Source: Holtermannia corniformis (taxonomy: Eukaryota; Basidiomycota; Tremellomycetes; Holtermanniales). From it: a stretch of 64,000 nucleotides of DNA. Made by a program: the position numbers and the translations under genes. This document shows, one piece after another, positions 11,010 to 22,439 of this stretch. Below the pieces are notes generated by a model, which saw nothing but the letters and a program-made list of their open reading frames with translations, was not told where the DNA came from and made no database searches. The stretch's first letter is position 1; each line of letters begins with the position of its first letter. The stretch spans positions 62,001 through 126,000 of the forward strand of contig BCIJ01000006.1 in the NCBI GenBank assembly GCA_001599935.1. Reading direction: 5' to 3'.

Positions 11010-13901
11010 ATGTCGAGCCATGACTTCGTTCGCGAGCTGCCAGTGCTCACCACAGGCCACAGCGCCTTTCACGAACCAGCTCTCGAGTTTGCCCCAGCCG
11101 ACAGCGAATCTGGAGATGTACCAACGCGTACTATACTACTCAGAGGCGTCAACCTGTCATCAACCGCCAAGTACCCGACGTTTCCAGCCCGGGATCGGGG
11201 CGAAGTCTTATCGGCGAGCAGAGCTCAGAGGGATCTCTGGCGCGCCGAGGAAGCCGGGATGAAGAGTCACATCATCGATGGCATGTGGGAGGAGGCAGAA
11301 CAAGGTGGTCGGGATGGCTGGTTTGTTGGGAGACCTCTCAAGCTCGACGGCATCGATGTGAGCTCGATCAATAAGATGAATTACAGGCTGATGATGTCAG
11401 GTTCATCTGAAGCGATTGAGGCTGTATGGATTCAACGCTATACGCTATCTCGTCACATGGGAAGCACTAGAACACGCTGGGCCCGGGAAGTACGACGAGC
11501 AGTTTATCGACTACACTCTCAAAGTCCTGTACAAGCTAAAGGAATACGGGTTCAGAGTCTGTGCGTGACCAAACTACGGTAATTCATGAACCTGACTATA
11601 TAGATATGGACCCACACCAAGACGTATTCTCGAGGTTGCTCGGAGGCTCAGGCGCACCATATTGGGTTCTTCTAGCGTGTGGTCTAGCGCCCCGCCGGTT
11701 GGGCGGCTGTGGCGCCGCCTACTGGCAAGCCGAATGGAGCGAAGGACCGGACAAGTTCCCAGAGAGTGGGTCTGTGTCGTCGCGGGGACTCTGGCTGACC
11801 CTCCACAGTGATCTGGAACACCAACCAGTTCCGTCTTGCTGCGCGAACCTGCTTCACTCTGTTCTTTGCCGGCAAAGAGTTTGCGCCAAAGTGCGTGATC
11901 GACGGTGTCAATGTGCAGGAATACTTGCAAGGCAAATGGCTTGATGCCTACGGGCAGTGAGTTATGCTCGTGTGGACGAGGTCTCGATGTTGAATTGTGG
12001 ATAGCTTGGCTGATCGCATCCGCGATGCGGGTGATCTTTTCGATTCTTGCGTAATCGGCTGGGACTCGATGAACGAGCCTGGCAACGGTTTCGTCGAGAT
12101 CCCAGATCTCAACCTGATTCCCGAGTCACAGAGCTTCAAGTGAGTCTTCAGCCATCTATTGACCCCTGCGTCACTGACGTTACACACAGAAAGGGGCCTA
12201 CGCCAACGCCTCTTCAAAGCTTTCAGCTCGGGTACGGTCAAGCGGTCTCCAAGATTAAAGACCATGACTTCTCGTCCCTCGGTCCGCGCAAGACCGGGAC
12301 ACTCAGTATCGAGCCGCCTGATGGCAAGGCCTGCTGGTTGACGCGAGCCGAGGCGCGAGACGCGGAGGAGAGGTGGGGCTGGAAGTGGGGTGAGGAGTGG
12401 GATTTCTGGCATGGTGGTGATGGTGGCTGCATCTGGGCCGGCCATGGCGTGTCAGTCTTCAGATGCTTGATCCGAGGCTATACTGATACAGATGTCAAGG
12501 TGGGACCCAGCAAGTGGCAAGGCATTGCTTCCAGAATACTTTGCACGGAAACACGATGGCTCTGACGGGACGTACGACTTCATCAGTGATTTCTGGCGCC
12601 GTATGTGGTTACGCTGCCAGTGTAAACTACTGACGTGGATAGCACACTGGATCGCCTACGTACACCGGGTCCGACAAGCTCATCCCAAAGCCATCTGCTT
12701 TGTCAATCCGCCCGTCTTTCAGCCGCCGCCAGATCTTAGCGAAGATGTCAAGGATGGTCGCATGTGCCTCAGTGCGCACTTCTACGATGGCATGACTTTG
12801 TTGGGCAAGCGTCGCCACCTATTCAACGCGGTGTGTGCCGCTTCACGAATGTGGAGAGCACGCTGATCCAAAACAGGATGCGGTCGGCATCCAGCGCGGG
12901 CTGATGAGCATCTTGCGCGCACTCAAATTTGGTGAAAAATCGATCCGCTCTAGTCTGCGCATGCAGCTTGGGGAGCTGTCGGGTGATGCGATCAAGGAGG
13001 ACGGCATGGCGGGAGAAGGAGATGACACCAAGTACCCAAGTCTGTATGGAGGCGGCCCACCCGAACTGTGCTGATTCGCACAGGCATCATTGGCGAGATT
13101 GGAGTGCCATTCGATATGAAGAAGACAAGCCTGCTTGGACTTGCGAAGGGCAAGGCGCATGCAACAGATTACACCGAGCCCGCCAAGGTAAACGCCCTGT
13201 GGTAATGACGGACATTGATCAGCTCAGTCCATGGACGAGGCCCTCAACGCCTGTGGTGAGTTACCTGCGCCTCGGTGGATCTTTCTGACCCCGCAGACGG
13301 TAATAACACACTGGGCTATACTATCTGGGATTACGAGCCGTACAACACACATCAATGGGGTGACGGGTGGAATGGCGAAGATCTCTCGTTATGGTCATAC
13401 GACGACACATGGGGCGATAATGGCGATGTCGTGGCCGACTCACCGCCCGACCTACACACCCTCATCGAGTCAGGCGCAAGAGGCATCCAAGCCTGGTGCC
13501 GTCCATACGCCTACGCTACCAACGGTCACGTCAAGTTTTGCAACTTTAGCATCGGTAAAGCGCGCTTCAAGCTCGAGATCGAGGTCGGCGGTGAGGGCGC
13601 GTATGCCGGAAGTGACGTGCCGACGGAGATTTACGTCCCGTTTGTGCACTTCCGTCAAGAAGGTCGCACGCTGCCTCAGCTGAGTCACGAGCCAAAAATG
13701 TTGATTGGCGAGCCGCTGGAGTCACAGGAAGAGTGGCGCGAGGGCAACGGGCCAGTGCGCAATTCGGTCGAAGTGTCGCTTTCCGAGGGGACCTTTAAAT
13801 TGAAGGGGCAAACAGGCTACTGGTACTATAATGCGAGCGGAGAGAAGCGGACGATCTCTCTGACGCTCAAGCGGGTTGGTGGTTCGCTTTGGGTAATGTA
13901 G
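11010..13901 (+). CDS. GH5 subfamily 12 steryl-beta-glucosidase (Egh1/Sgl1/EGCrP2 type)
   Basis: The family hydrolyses ergosteryl-beta-glucoside (and glucosylceramide for close relatives) in fungi; loss causes steryl-glucoside build-up in yeast and Cryptococcus (family knowledge). About twelve exons fit by phase. Motifs in order: [72 protein letters not shown] (acid/base Glu in NEP), the long insert with [31 protein letters not shown], and [11 protein letters not shown] (nucleophile Glu). [20 protein letters not shown] follows, then a beta-rich C-terminal domain ending near [11 protein letters not shown]. Introns include 11360-11401, about 11572-11614 and about 13041-13082. The start at 11010 is the first ATG in frame that leads directly into the conserved barrel; a further 5' exon between 10710 and 11009 cannot be excluded. 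No signal peptide, as expected for a cytosolic enzyme. Confidence 0.93.
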
Positions 13902-14150
13902 CTTATAGACTGTATACATGTAACGTGTTTGCACTGGGCTCGGTGACGGATGGGCAGGGTATTTGCTTATAAGACGACTGGCTCAGCAGTCAAGAGCCGA
14001 GGCTGGACCCAGAGCTCATTGCCTACGCAGGGAGGACGGATCAGCGGTGTTACTGCGCCGCTCACCAAGAGCTCACCTGCTTCTTTGGCGAACGGATTGA
14101 CCATGATGATACCCTTTGGTAGCGCCCAATGTTTACGAATGCTGTGGTGT

Positions 14151-14576
14151 TCAGCAGGGACATGTGGTACAGGAACACCAAACCCACCAATTCCTGGTAG
14201 TATCAGCCTCCTCGAACACGCATTGCACAGCCTTGGTCGTATTCAACTTGATCCCAATCACATCGTCGCCTCCTACACCGCCATAGGCCACAAACTTGAG
14301 CTCGACTCCAGGTACAGCTTGGTTCTCTGTGAAAGTCGTGAGATCCGGTTTCGCAGGTCCCACGCCGTCCACGCAAACAGGCGCCGAATCCCACAAGATC
14401 GCGAGCTTGTCCCCGTTCAACTGCTTTTGCTGGTATACGCGGGCCACGATGATACAGCCGCCGCCAGGAGGATAGGGGTTGGGATCCAAGCCGGTGTAGT
14501 TGAGGCTCAGCAGGGCTTGGGTGAGCGAAAGTGAAACGAGTGTGCAGAGTAGAACAAAGTAGACGCGCAGCGCCAT
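14151..14576 (-). CDS. Small secreted protein, unknown function
   Basis: A 141-aa single ORF starting MALRVYFVLLCTLVSLSLTQ, a clear signal peptide with likely cleavage after TQA. The mature part is rich in Gly, Val and Tyr, with NYTGLDPNPYPPGGGCIIVA, a single NYT glycosylation site near the N terminus, and late Cys-rich residues (CSCTTCPC). The beta-rich look resembles a small extracellular binding domain, but I do not recognise the family. The last dozen residues may be intron read-through: GCTGATACTACCAG just before them resembles a branch site plus acceptor. It lies convergent to the steryl-glucosidase gene and 190 bp from the demethylase stop. Confidence 0.6.
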   Translation of the reverse strand: MALRVYFVLLCTLVSLSLTQALLSLNYTGLDPNPYPPGGGCIIVARVYQQKQLNGDKLAILWDSAPVCVDGVGPAKPDLTTFTENQAVPGVELKFVAYGGVGGDDVIGIKLNTTKAVQCVFEEADTTRNWWVWCSCTTCPC

Positions 14577-14765
14577 TGTGAATGTGGTTTGGCGCTTGTA
14601 GCCAAGCTGCTCGTTTATGACTAAGGCTGAACGGACTCAGACTCCCTTGTACAATGACTTGCTGACGTCAAAGGAGTGCTGGCCCTTCGAGTGATGAGGG
14701 CCAATCAGGAGTAAAGAGTCAGAAAGGATGGGCAAACGCAAGCTCTCAACGTGAACGCGTGCATC

Positions 14766-17599
14766 TCATGAGGACACGCCATCCGCCTCTGCGGCATCCG
14801 GTCCTGACCATGTCGTACGTGTCGTTGTGAAGATGACCGACTGCTCTTCCACCACCGTCTTCTCGCCGTATGTCAGCAGTCGCCGCCTGACCTGGGTTTC
14901 CTGCTCGACAGATTGCTCTGCCACTTCGGGCGCTTCGTTGTCCGGTGGCGGCGATGCGTCTGCTGGGCGTGGCCTTGGCAAGGTCACATGAGAGACGGCG
15001 ACTCGCTTTGGCACGTCTGTAGCTTCCCACGGTCCGGGCGAGTATTCGGCTGTTCGAGATGCCGATCGCCGATCTAGAGGTCGGAAAGGCTTTGCCCGCT
15101 TGGCTGGCACCTCGCCGTTCATCTTGACGTCTGCGCGTACGGCCGCCCCGACGTGACTTTCGGTCCCGAGCTCTTTCTCCACGCGCCACTTGAGTTCTCG
15201 AGCGAGGCCACTGGGATCGCGCACGATATCTGACGGTACCCGGTCCCAGACGAGCTTGCGCTTCTTCTCCTCTGCGTTCGAATCCTCCAGGACGAGGCAT
15301 TGCGAGATGAGGAAGTCTGCGAGGCCCGAAAGACCTTCAAGGACCCGAGGATGGATTGGGCAGGGTGTGCTCGCTGTCTTCAGAGTCTTGTACTGCCGTA
15401 GACTTCGCAGATCCGAGGTGTACCGATCCGCAACATACCAAGCGAGTCTAAAGTTCATCAGCAAGTGTCGTCACGAGTCATACAACGCACTTGTCGAAGA
15501 AGGGATATCGGAACCGCTGCGGGACTTTGGTCTCGATTTCAATCTCTCGGACTCGTAGCTCTGCAGGTGGTCAGCCGAGCAACAGCGCGGCGATGGACCT
15601 CGACGTACGACTCGGGATATCGTAAGAATGCAAAAAGTTGCCGCCGAACACGATCGAGTCTTTGGGCGTGTACTGAGGTGTTTCAGCGAATGCGCACAAG
15701 TCTTTTGATGCGACTGACCACGGCGTGAATATAGCCGGACGGGATGATCCTGCATCCGTTTAGTCAAACTCCATGTTGAATTGGCAGATCTCACATGGTG
15801 TCGCCAGCATGCAGTGTCACCTTGCGGACTTCATCACACCAGTCGCCGAGCCATTCGTTCTGCTGGTGCTCTGCCGAGCCAGACCCTGCAGTCATTGTCA
15901 ATTAACGAGCACAGTTACGAGGGGCCGCTCACTGACATTTCTGATACGCAGCAAGGTTGGCCGGTGTTGGTCGTATGAAGAAGAATGTCTGAAAGCAACA
16001 TGAGTACATCACTGGCGTGATGATGGCACGTACCTTTGCGCCAGTGTGGATGCTGTAGTACACCGAGCTCGCAGCAAAGTCGATATGCCAATCCTTGGGC
16101 CATCAGATCCCACCCTCTGCACCGACGGCGAATACGAACTGTCCAAGAACCCTGCATCCCCATCTACCGCATCGTAAGCCGCCATCCGGAGGTGGTATTG
16201 ACTTTGATCACGCACCAAGCAATATAGCTGCACTTTTGGCCAGGTCATTGCGTCTTTCGGCTTGACATCTGCTGGAGTCGATCCATTCGACGCCGGCGAT
16301 AGCTTCTCGTCTGCATCCACGGCGTCCGTCTTGCCGTTCGGACCGAATGGCCAGAAATTGTCCACCCAATCGATTTCCCTATAGCCCAAGTCAAAAAACG
16401 GTCCAGAGATTCCGCACTATACATACCTTACAATCCTGGGTGGTCTAACCTTCTTTGCCAACTCGGTACCGCTGATCTCGAGGCTGATGACGTTGAAGAC
16501 CTTGCCGTTCGCCTGACCGAGCGCCTTGCCCTCTTCGACCCCTTCGCCGCTGGCAGACGCCTTGACATATTTGGCCCACTTGTCGAGCGTCCACTGGGAC
16601 GACGACTGTGTGGCGACGTCGATCACGTCTACTAGGCGGTCAAGCCCGACAAATTTGGCGACATCTGTCACGTCAAGGTTGGCACCGGGTAACTTGCCGC
16701 CCATCGAGTCGAAACCGCCATCAGCTTTGGTGACGATGATGGGCTCGCGGTCGGGTCCAAAGAATAGGCTAGGAGACGTAGACTCGATCCATTTCTTTGT
16801 CAAGGATGAGCCGGGGATCCGAGTGTACGGCCCTGCTCGCGTCAGTTGGTTGCGCAGTGATGACGGGACGTACGGTCTGATATCTTGCGGCTCGTCTTTT
16901 CCGGATCACTGATCAGCTGCAGCCATTTGGACGTCGGTGTCGCCTCGTGGTTGTGCAGTGCGCGGTAGTCTGGCGGATTGAGCGTTACCTGCCGCTTTGG
17001 CCGCTTGCTCGAGCCGTCGGCACTCCCGACGGACGCCGTCGCGGCAGCCTTGCGCTTGCTACTCGCCGTCGAGGTCGACTTGAGCGTTGATACCAGAGGA
17101 TGATGAGATTTGCGTCCGTTCGTCGGGTCCAGCGAGTTCAATATACAAGTTGCGCAGTACCTGCGCCCTCTATCAGCCTGTCACTGGCCTTGCCACCCCT
17201 GCCGCCTGACCAGCGATCGATTCTGGTACTCCAATCCCACCAAGCGCCCAGCTCGTGTTCTTTCACTGCCTCTCGAATCGAGTCTGGCACCGAGCGCCGT
17301 GCTTTGGCCGGTTCACTCTCGCCCTCGCCGAGCCCGATCACGCAAAAGGTATGGTACCACGTCGAGCACCGTGTGCACGCAATCCACACCAGTGCCGGAG
17401 GCTCTCCGCTCTCTGTTGAGACTGTTGTAGGTGGCACTGGCGCACCACTGGCTGGGCAAGCTGGGCATCGCTCCGATTCGGGATCAGTGTCGATGGACGC
17501 GTCGGGCTTGGAGTCGGCCTCGGCCAGATTCGCGTCGAATGCGGTCGGCACGTTGAAGGGTACGTCTGGATTGGCCGCTCCGGGCTCGCCTGTGCTCAT
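14766..17599 (-). CDS. JmjC histone demethylase with PHD finger (Jhd1/KDM2 type)
   Basis: Jhd1/KDM2 enzymes are nuclear Fe(II)/2-oxoglutarate dioxygenases that demethylate H3K36. The N-terminal PHD finger is visible: [26 protein letters not shown] and, after an intron, YCATC. The family block [20 protein letters not shown] follows. A basic linker ([11 protein letters not shown]) looks like an NLS. The JmjC core has iron ligands His and Asp in [19 protein letters not shown] and the second His in [11 protein letters not shown], with [15 protein letters not shown] and [32 protein letters not shown] and ISQCLVLE close the domain; the C-terminal 150 residues are disordered. About twelve exons; the DWHIDF exon starts right after a stop in its own frame, fixing the acceptor. 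The ATG at 17599 precedes the PHD; the frame stays open to 17836. Shares a divergent promoter with ORC2. Confidence 0.93.
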
Positions 17600-17947
17600 C
17601 GCGAGTACGGGATCGTGCTTTGCTGGGTCGCGAGCTGATTGCCATCGAGAGCGGTGGTGAAACGTCGCGGACGGTGAGACACTGCCACGTGGCGTGTGGC
17701 GGGTTTCACGTGCGCGCTCGCCCGTTTCAACGCCTGCTTGGCTGCTTGCCTGCTGTACCACCCGATGCGCAGGTGGGGTGAGCAGCAGACCCATAGGAGA
17801 GCGCAAGCAGGTCAGCACATCGTACCAGTGCATCATGCATCTCGTTTGAATATCATAATTCTTGAAAGCGGCTTAAGTGGGGGTGTATGACCGAGTGGTC
17901 GTCGCGCCTGACTGACTTTGTGTTCTCTGGGCTCCAGTTCGACAGCA

Positions 17948-19528
17948 ATGGTCACTCAACGCGAAGATGGGGAACAGTCAGAGTCACTAGCAGCGGACGA
18001 GCTAGTGTCACTGGTACCGCTCCTGGACCGTGAACAGGAACAGCGGCATGACGAAGAGGGTCTCGAGGAGGAGGACGAGGACGCCGAGCGCGGGTCGCAC
18101 TATGACGAGGACGAGGACGAGGACGAAGACGAGGTAGACAAAGACGAAGAAATGCCGACGCCAACCAAGAAACGCCGTACGGGACTCCTGAGCGGTCATT
18201 CCACACCGGTCAAGTCTGCCAAGAAAGCTACACCGAGCAAGCCGCGCACTCCCAAAGCGACACCTGCACCGCTCGACCCCAACGCGCCGGGCTTTATCCG
18301 ACCGACCCGCGCAGACGCGTACTTTCTCGCGGCGTCGCGCTCGGCACGGACGTCTGGCAACTCGTTTGCGTCCCAAGCGCCTGCTCTCACACAGAGCGAC
18401 TATGATCGCTATACACGGAATACCAGGCGGTTGGGTAAAGCAAAGGCCGACTTGGATCGTCTCGAGGCAGACCTCGCCAAGCGCTACGCGCAATGGGAGG
18501 CTGAACTCCTCGCGGGGTTCAACCTCGTCTTCTACGGGTACGGCTCAAAGCGACACGTCTTGAACCGATGCATCACGGATCGCCTACGGCGTAAAGGGCA
18601 CTGTGTCGTCGTGAATGGCCTATTCCCAGGCATGAACATCCGTACTGTGCTCGCACAGATTGAGGAATCTCTCAATGTCCCCTCCGACATCGAGGTTCCA
18701 GAAACCGTCGCGGTACCAGTCGAGCGCGCCGCCCACCGCATCTACAATCACCTCGTCCCCCTCGATTCAATCCCCGGTAAAGCCCGCAAACGCGCGTGCA
18801 GCGCTCCCCTCTTCATCTTGATTCACAACATCGACGCACCCAGTCTACGGTCCCCTCGTGCGCTATCGATCCTCTCTTTACTCGCGTCTTGCCCACGCAT
18901 CCACCTCCTTGCTACCATCGACCATTCAAACGCAGCGTTGCTCTTCTCGACCGCCGTGACGGCCACTGCTCCCCACGCGTACGCGGCGGACAGCTACAGG
19001 GGCCATCCGGACCCTGCACGGGGCTTCAATTGGCTGTGGCACAATGCCACCACGTATGCCGATTATGACCTCGAACTGCAGTATCAGCGCCTCGCCGCTT
19101 CCTCTGCCGCTTTCGCACTCGGCGGAGGCCCGGCGGGTACTTTGGGTCCGACTGCAACAGAAGAGGGAGCACGCCATGTCCTTCGCTCCGTCACCATCAT
19201 GGCCCAGCGCCTGTTCAAGCTACTGGCGACCAAGCAGCTCGAGGCGATCCCGCCCGACAGCGCGCACCACAACGCATACCCTGCTACGTCGGTACAGGCG
19301 CCCGTGTATGCCATGGACAACGACCTGCTGCAGACGTTGGCCAAGAGCAAGTTCATTGCGAGAGAAGAGGACCGGTATAATGCCCAGATGGGCGAGTTCA
19401 AGGATCACGGCTTGGTCGTCACGGTCGATCAAGACAGCGAGGGCCGTCAGGGCAAATGGGTGTGGATCCCACTCGGCAAGGCAGCTCTTGAGCGCGTGGT
19501 AGACACACTGAAGGATGTCGAGGCGTGA
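17948..19528 (+). CDS. ORC2: Origin recognition complex subunit 2
   Basis: ORC2 is part of the six-subunit complex that marks replication origins and loads MCM helicase. This is one uninterrupted exon of 526 codons, unusual among the intron-dense neighbours. The N-terminal 100 residues are acidic (a run of DEDEDEDEDEVDKDEE) followed by a basic Thr/Pro/Lys linker. The conserved ORC2 AAA-like core starts with YAQWEAELLAGFNLVFYGYG, then SKRHVLNRCITDRL, VVVNGLFPGMNIRTVL, PLFILIHNIDAPSLR and HLLATIDHSNAALLF. A C-terminal winged-helix region includes RLFKLLATKQLEAI and WVWIPLGKAALERVVDTL. ATG 17948 is the only in-frame ATG before the acidic region. Its stop lies 47 bp from the stop of the convergent synthase gene. 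Confidence 0.96.
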   Translation: MVTQREDGEQSESLAADELVSLVPLLDREQEQRHDEEGLEEEDEDAERGSHYDEDEDEDEDEVDKDEEMPTPTKKRRTGLLSGHSTPVKSAKKATPSKPRTPKATPAPLDPNAPGFIRPTRADAYFLAASRSARTSGNSFASQAPALTQSDYDRYTRNTRRLGKAKADLDRLEADLAKRYAQWEAELLAGFNLVFYGYGSKRHVLNRCITDRLRRKGHCVVVNGLFPGMNIRTVLAQIEESLNVPSDIEVPETVAVPVERAAHRIYNHLVPLDSIPGKARKRACSAPLFILIHNIDAPSLRSPRALSILSLLASCPRIHLLATIDHSNAALLFSTAVTATAPHAYAADSYRGHPDPARGFNWLWHNATTYADYDLELQYQRLAASSAAFALGGGPAGTLGPTATEEGARHVLRSVTIMAQRLFKLLATKQLEAIPPDSAHHNAYPATSVQAPVYAMDNDLLQTLAKSKFIAREEDRYNAQMGEFKDHGLVVTVDQDSEGRQGKWVWIPLGKAALERVVDTLKDVEA

Positions 19529-19575
19529 TGACTTGCATTGCCCGTGCAGCTTTTGTTTCAACCATGCATAAGATG

Positions 19576-21492
19576 TCACGCCCAGGCTGACGGGATGCGC
19601 TCGACCACTGGGCCCCAGCGCTCCAACCGACCCCTCTCGTCCCACATGATGACATGCGCACCATCATCACCCTGCTGCTTTGCATACTCGCGCATCCGCT
19701 GCTCGGCATCACACCAGAACATCTTCCACGAACCTCGGGTCACGAAACCGGCAGAGCGCTCAAAATACCACTTGTTGACCGGGTTGTCGCCTCGTGACCG
19801 CCAGATGAGATCTCGACCTTGTCCGACACCACCCAGGGAGCCTTCGTTCGAGTTGGCGGCATCTTGTAAACCGAGACCGTACGTCTCATCTCGCAGTGCG
19901 ACCCAGAGAAAGTCGACAGTGCCGTCACCTTGGGCCGACGGCAAGACGGCAAACTTGTCGAGGTAGCAGATCCCTTCGGGGTGTTCCGACCACTCTTCTC
20001 GGCCTTCGACGGTACAGACCGCCGCGCCGACATAGTCGCCCGCGACGATGACAAAGTCGAGGTCGCGCTCGAGGCGAGAGTAGAAGGCTTGTTGGTCGAG
20101 AGTGCGTCGAAATGACTTTTCAAGCAGAGCCGTGAGCCGCGGCTTGTCGACTTCGCTCAACGAACGAAGGACCCGAATAGGGAGACCGGTACGGATAAGC
20201 GTAGGCGTGTGAGGAGTGATTCGGCCTTCACTCTCGACGAGAAGGGAATGTGGTAGACTGGCCGAGTGGGCCGGCTTGTTTGTGATAAGGTTGGCGATCA
20301 GGGCGGCCGGACTGCGGTGCGACACGATGAGAGCTGATGAGCCGCGCGGCATAAGAGACAGGCAGTCATTGGCAAGAGTCAAGTTGGCAAGCGCCGTGGG
20401 ATGAGTGCCCTGCCATGACGGTTGGAAGGTAGACTGGATGAAATCGTACTCGGATGCGAGGTTGATAGACAGGTGTGGTAGACCGTGTCGAGCGTACGAG
20501 GGGATGCCGCCTTCACGGTTGATGATGAGTAGACGAAGTGGTGTCAGGTCGACGGCGACTTTGACGGTAGGCGAGGGTGACAGCGATTCGGAGCAGGACG
20601 ACTGCGACGAGGCGCTCATGGCTTGGCACAAGGCGCCGATGACCAGGTCGCCATGCACCCTCCTCGAGCGACAAGCATCGTCCAATGCAACGGGGAGTAG
20701 AACCGGGATCTCTCCCTCCTCCACAGCCCGTCGGATGTGTTCGAGGCCTTCTTGCTCAACAATCACACCTCCATCGCTGCCAACCCTTGCAACAGTCGCC
20801 AGGATCGGCCTGGCTGGTGCACGATGCTTGATCAAGTGACCGACGACACGCTCCACATCGCGCAAAACCAGTGTACGCTGGCGTTTTGCGCTCTGCTCTC
20901 GGGCGCGAGCCTGCTGATCTTCGTCGAGCGCCGGGTTCGGCGGCGGTGGGGGGTAATCGTCCCGGTCGACGACAATGACGCTGACGAGCCCAAGCTTCTG
21001 CAGATGAGCCATACCTCGAGCGACCGAGTCGAGCTGATTGTCGGTGAACGGCCCCTGTATCTTGACAAGGGCCGTTCGGGGAATGGCGGGGTTGAGCAAT
21101 GATGCGACAAGAGGGNTGTGGGCCTTCTTGGGTGCCAGAGCTTGCGGCAGGGGTAGCTGAGTGATTTCGGCAGGCGAGATGACTGGCGTGGAGGGCGCGA
21201 AGGAGGCAATGTAAGACCGCGAGTCACGCACAGACGGCGAAGCCTGCAGGATGGAGAGGATAAAATCCTACATGGTGTTAATCAGGGCTATACGCTGTTG
21301 AGTCCACACACATTGTCACCCTCGTACATAGGTTCCTGGACTGCAGCTTGGCTATGCCTAGCCTTCACCACCTGCGCACGTCAGCCTGAACACGCGTAGC
21401 TCAGCTGCACACACCTGCACTATGGCCGGATTCCGCCTAACCGACCTCCCACCCACACCAGCAACATGGCGCTGCAGTGATTTCTTGAACAT
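19576..21492 (-). CDS. ARG2: Mitochondrial N-acetylglutamate synthase (arginine biosynthesis)
   Basis: This enzyme makes N-acetylglutamate from glutamate and acetyl-CoA, the first step of arginine synthesis, in the mitochondrial matrix. The long exon (21267-19576) holds [15 protein letters not shown], an amino-acid-kinase-like domain ([40 protein letters not shown]) and the C-terminal acetyltransferase domain ([60 protein letters not shown]). Two short 5' exons supply a basic presequence beginning [20 protein letters not shown] at 21492 and the block YEGDNDFILSIL. The residue at 21115 is undetermined because of one N. Convergent with ORC2. Confidence 0.93.
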
Positions 21493-21735
21493 TCGCAGTG
21501 CTTCTAGGGAACTTGTCTCTGCTTCGAGCTTGAGGTGTTTGTCAGACCATTATGTATAACTCGGAGGATGGTTGCAAAGATAAGGCGCGTGCGGAAGTTC
21601 CCGAATGACTTTGACTCGACAGAGTAACCGCCTAGCCGCGATGTGCACTGGACCCTGATCAGAGAGAAGAATAACAACTGGTCGTGACACGGTCGTGCAT
21701 ATGATACAATCTGACAAGTTCAACATCCCCGATAA

Positions 21736-22439
21736 TCATCCTCTCCATCCCGAAACACCCCCAACGCTCGAGGGAATTCCAATCCTCGCAGCGAGCTGCC
21801 TGTACTGGGCAGCCGCAAGAGAAGATGTACGAATGGCAAGGATGGCCAGAGCCAGAAGAAGGAAAAGAATGTTCGCCGTCTAAGCACAGCATCAGCACAT
21901 GACTGGAGGAAATCCCCACACCGCAAACACGCACCACAAACTCCCAATAGTCTCCTCGCTCCTTGGCGATGACCTTGCCGCATGCTTCCCACGCTGGTAC
22001 CTCGCCGTCCGTCTCCTTTGACTCGGACGAGGGAAGGTGCGAATGGGGTGAAGCTGATGGCAGACAGTGGAGCAGCCGTCGATTCCCGAATGGCTGACAG
22101 AACGGTTGATGTCTCTGAGTGGAGAGATCAGCACTGCTCCCTGCGAATCACAACTGCGAAGATCGCAGTCGAAGGGATGCACGAACCTCGTCTGCAGGGC
22201 ACGGCGCACATTCCCCGAAAGGGCGGCACACCAGGTCGCCGGCCGGGTGCGCCTGGTATTCTATCGGTATCCTCTTGGCCAGTAGGGAAGTAGAAGCTCT
22301 AGTGTCTGCCACCATAGCGGCAGGATTAGCGACACAGGCCGACATGCAACATGCGAGCACGAGCAGTTTCCTGCGCCGACGTCAGCCTAACCAACACTGG
22401 TATGACTCACCCCGCTACTCACCAGGCTGACGACAGCAT
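21736..22439 (-). CDS. Conserved Cys-rich membrane protein, function unknown
   Basis: Four exons fit: 22439-about 22423 (MLSSA), 22370-22187, 22114-21935 and 21879-21736. The spliced protein begins with a signal sequence (MLSSAWKLLVLACCMSACVA). A lumenal Cys-rich domain follows with DLVCRPFGECAPCPADE and, across the intron, FCQPFGNRRLLHC, then WEACGKVIAKERGDYWEFV. A single membrane helix (TANILFLLLALAILAI) and a short basic tail QYRQLAARIGIPSS end it. From general memory this arrangement (CRPFGEC..PC, FCQPFGNRRL.HC, then AWEACG) is conserved in fungal proteins of unassigned role, but I cannot name the family. Cys spacing suggests disulphides in the secretory lumen. Stop at 21736 is 243 bp from the synthase start. 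Confidence 0.75.

Noticed and set aside
22148..22360. Stand-alone 70-aa minus ORF starting MLACCMSACVANPA
   Set aside because: It is the second exon of the Cys-rich membrane protein; adding the 5' exon MLSSAW gives a full signal peptide and the 3' exons complete the motif.
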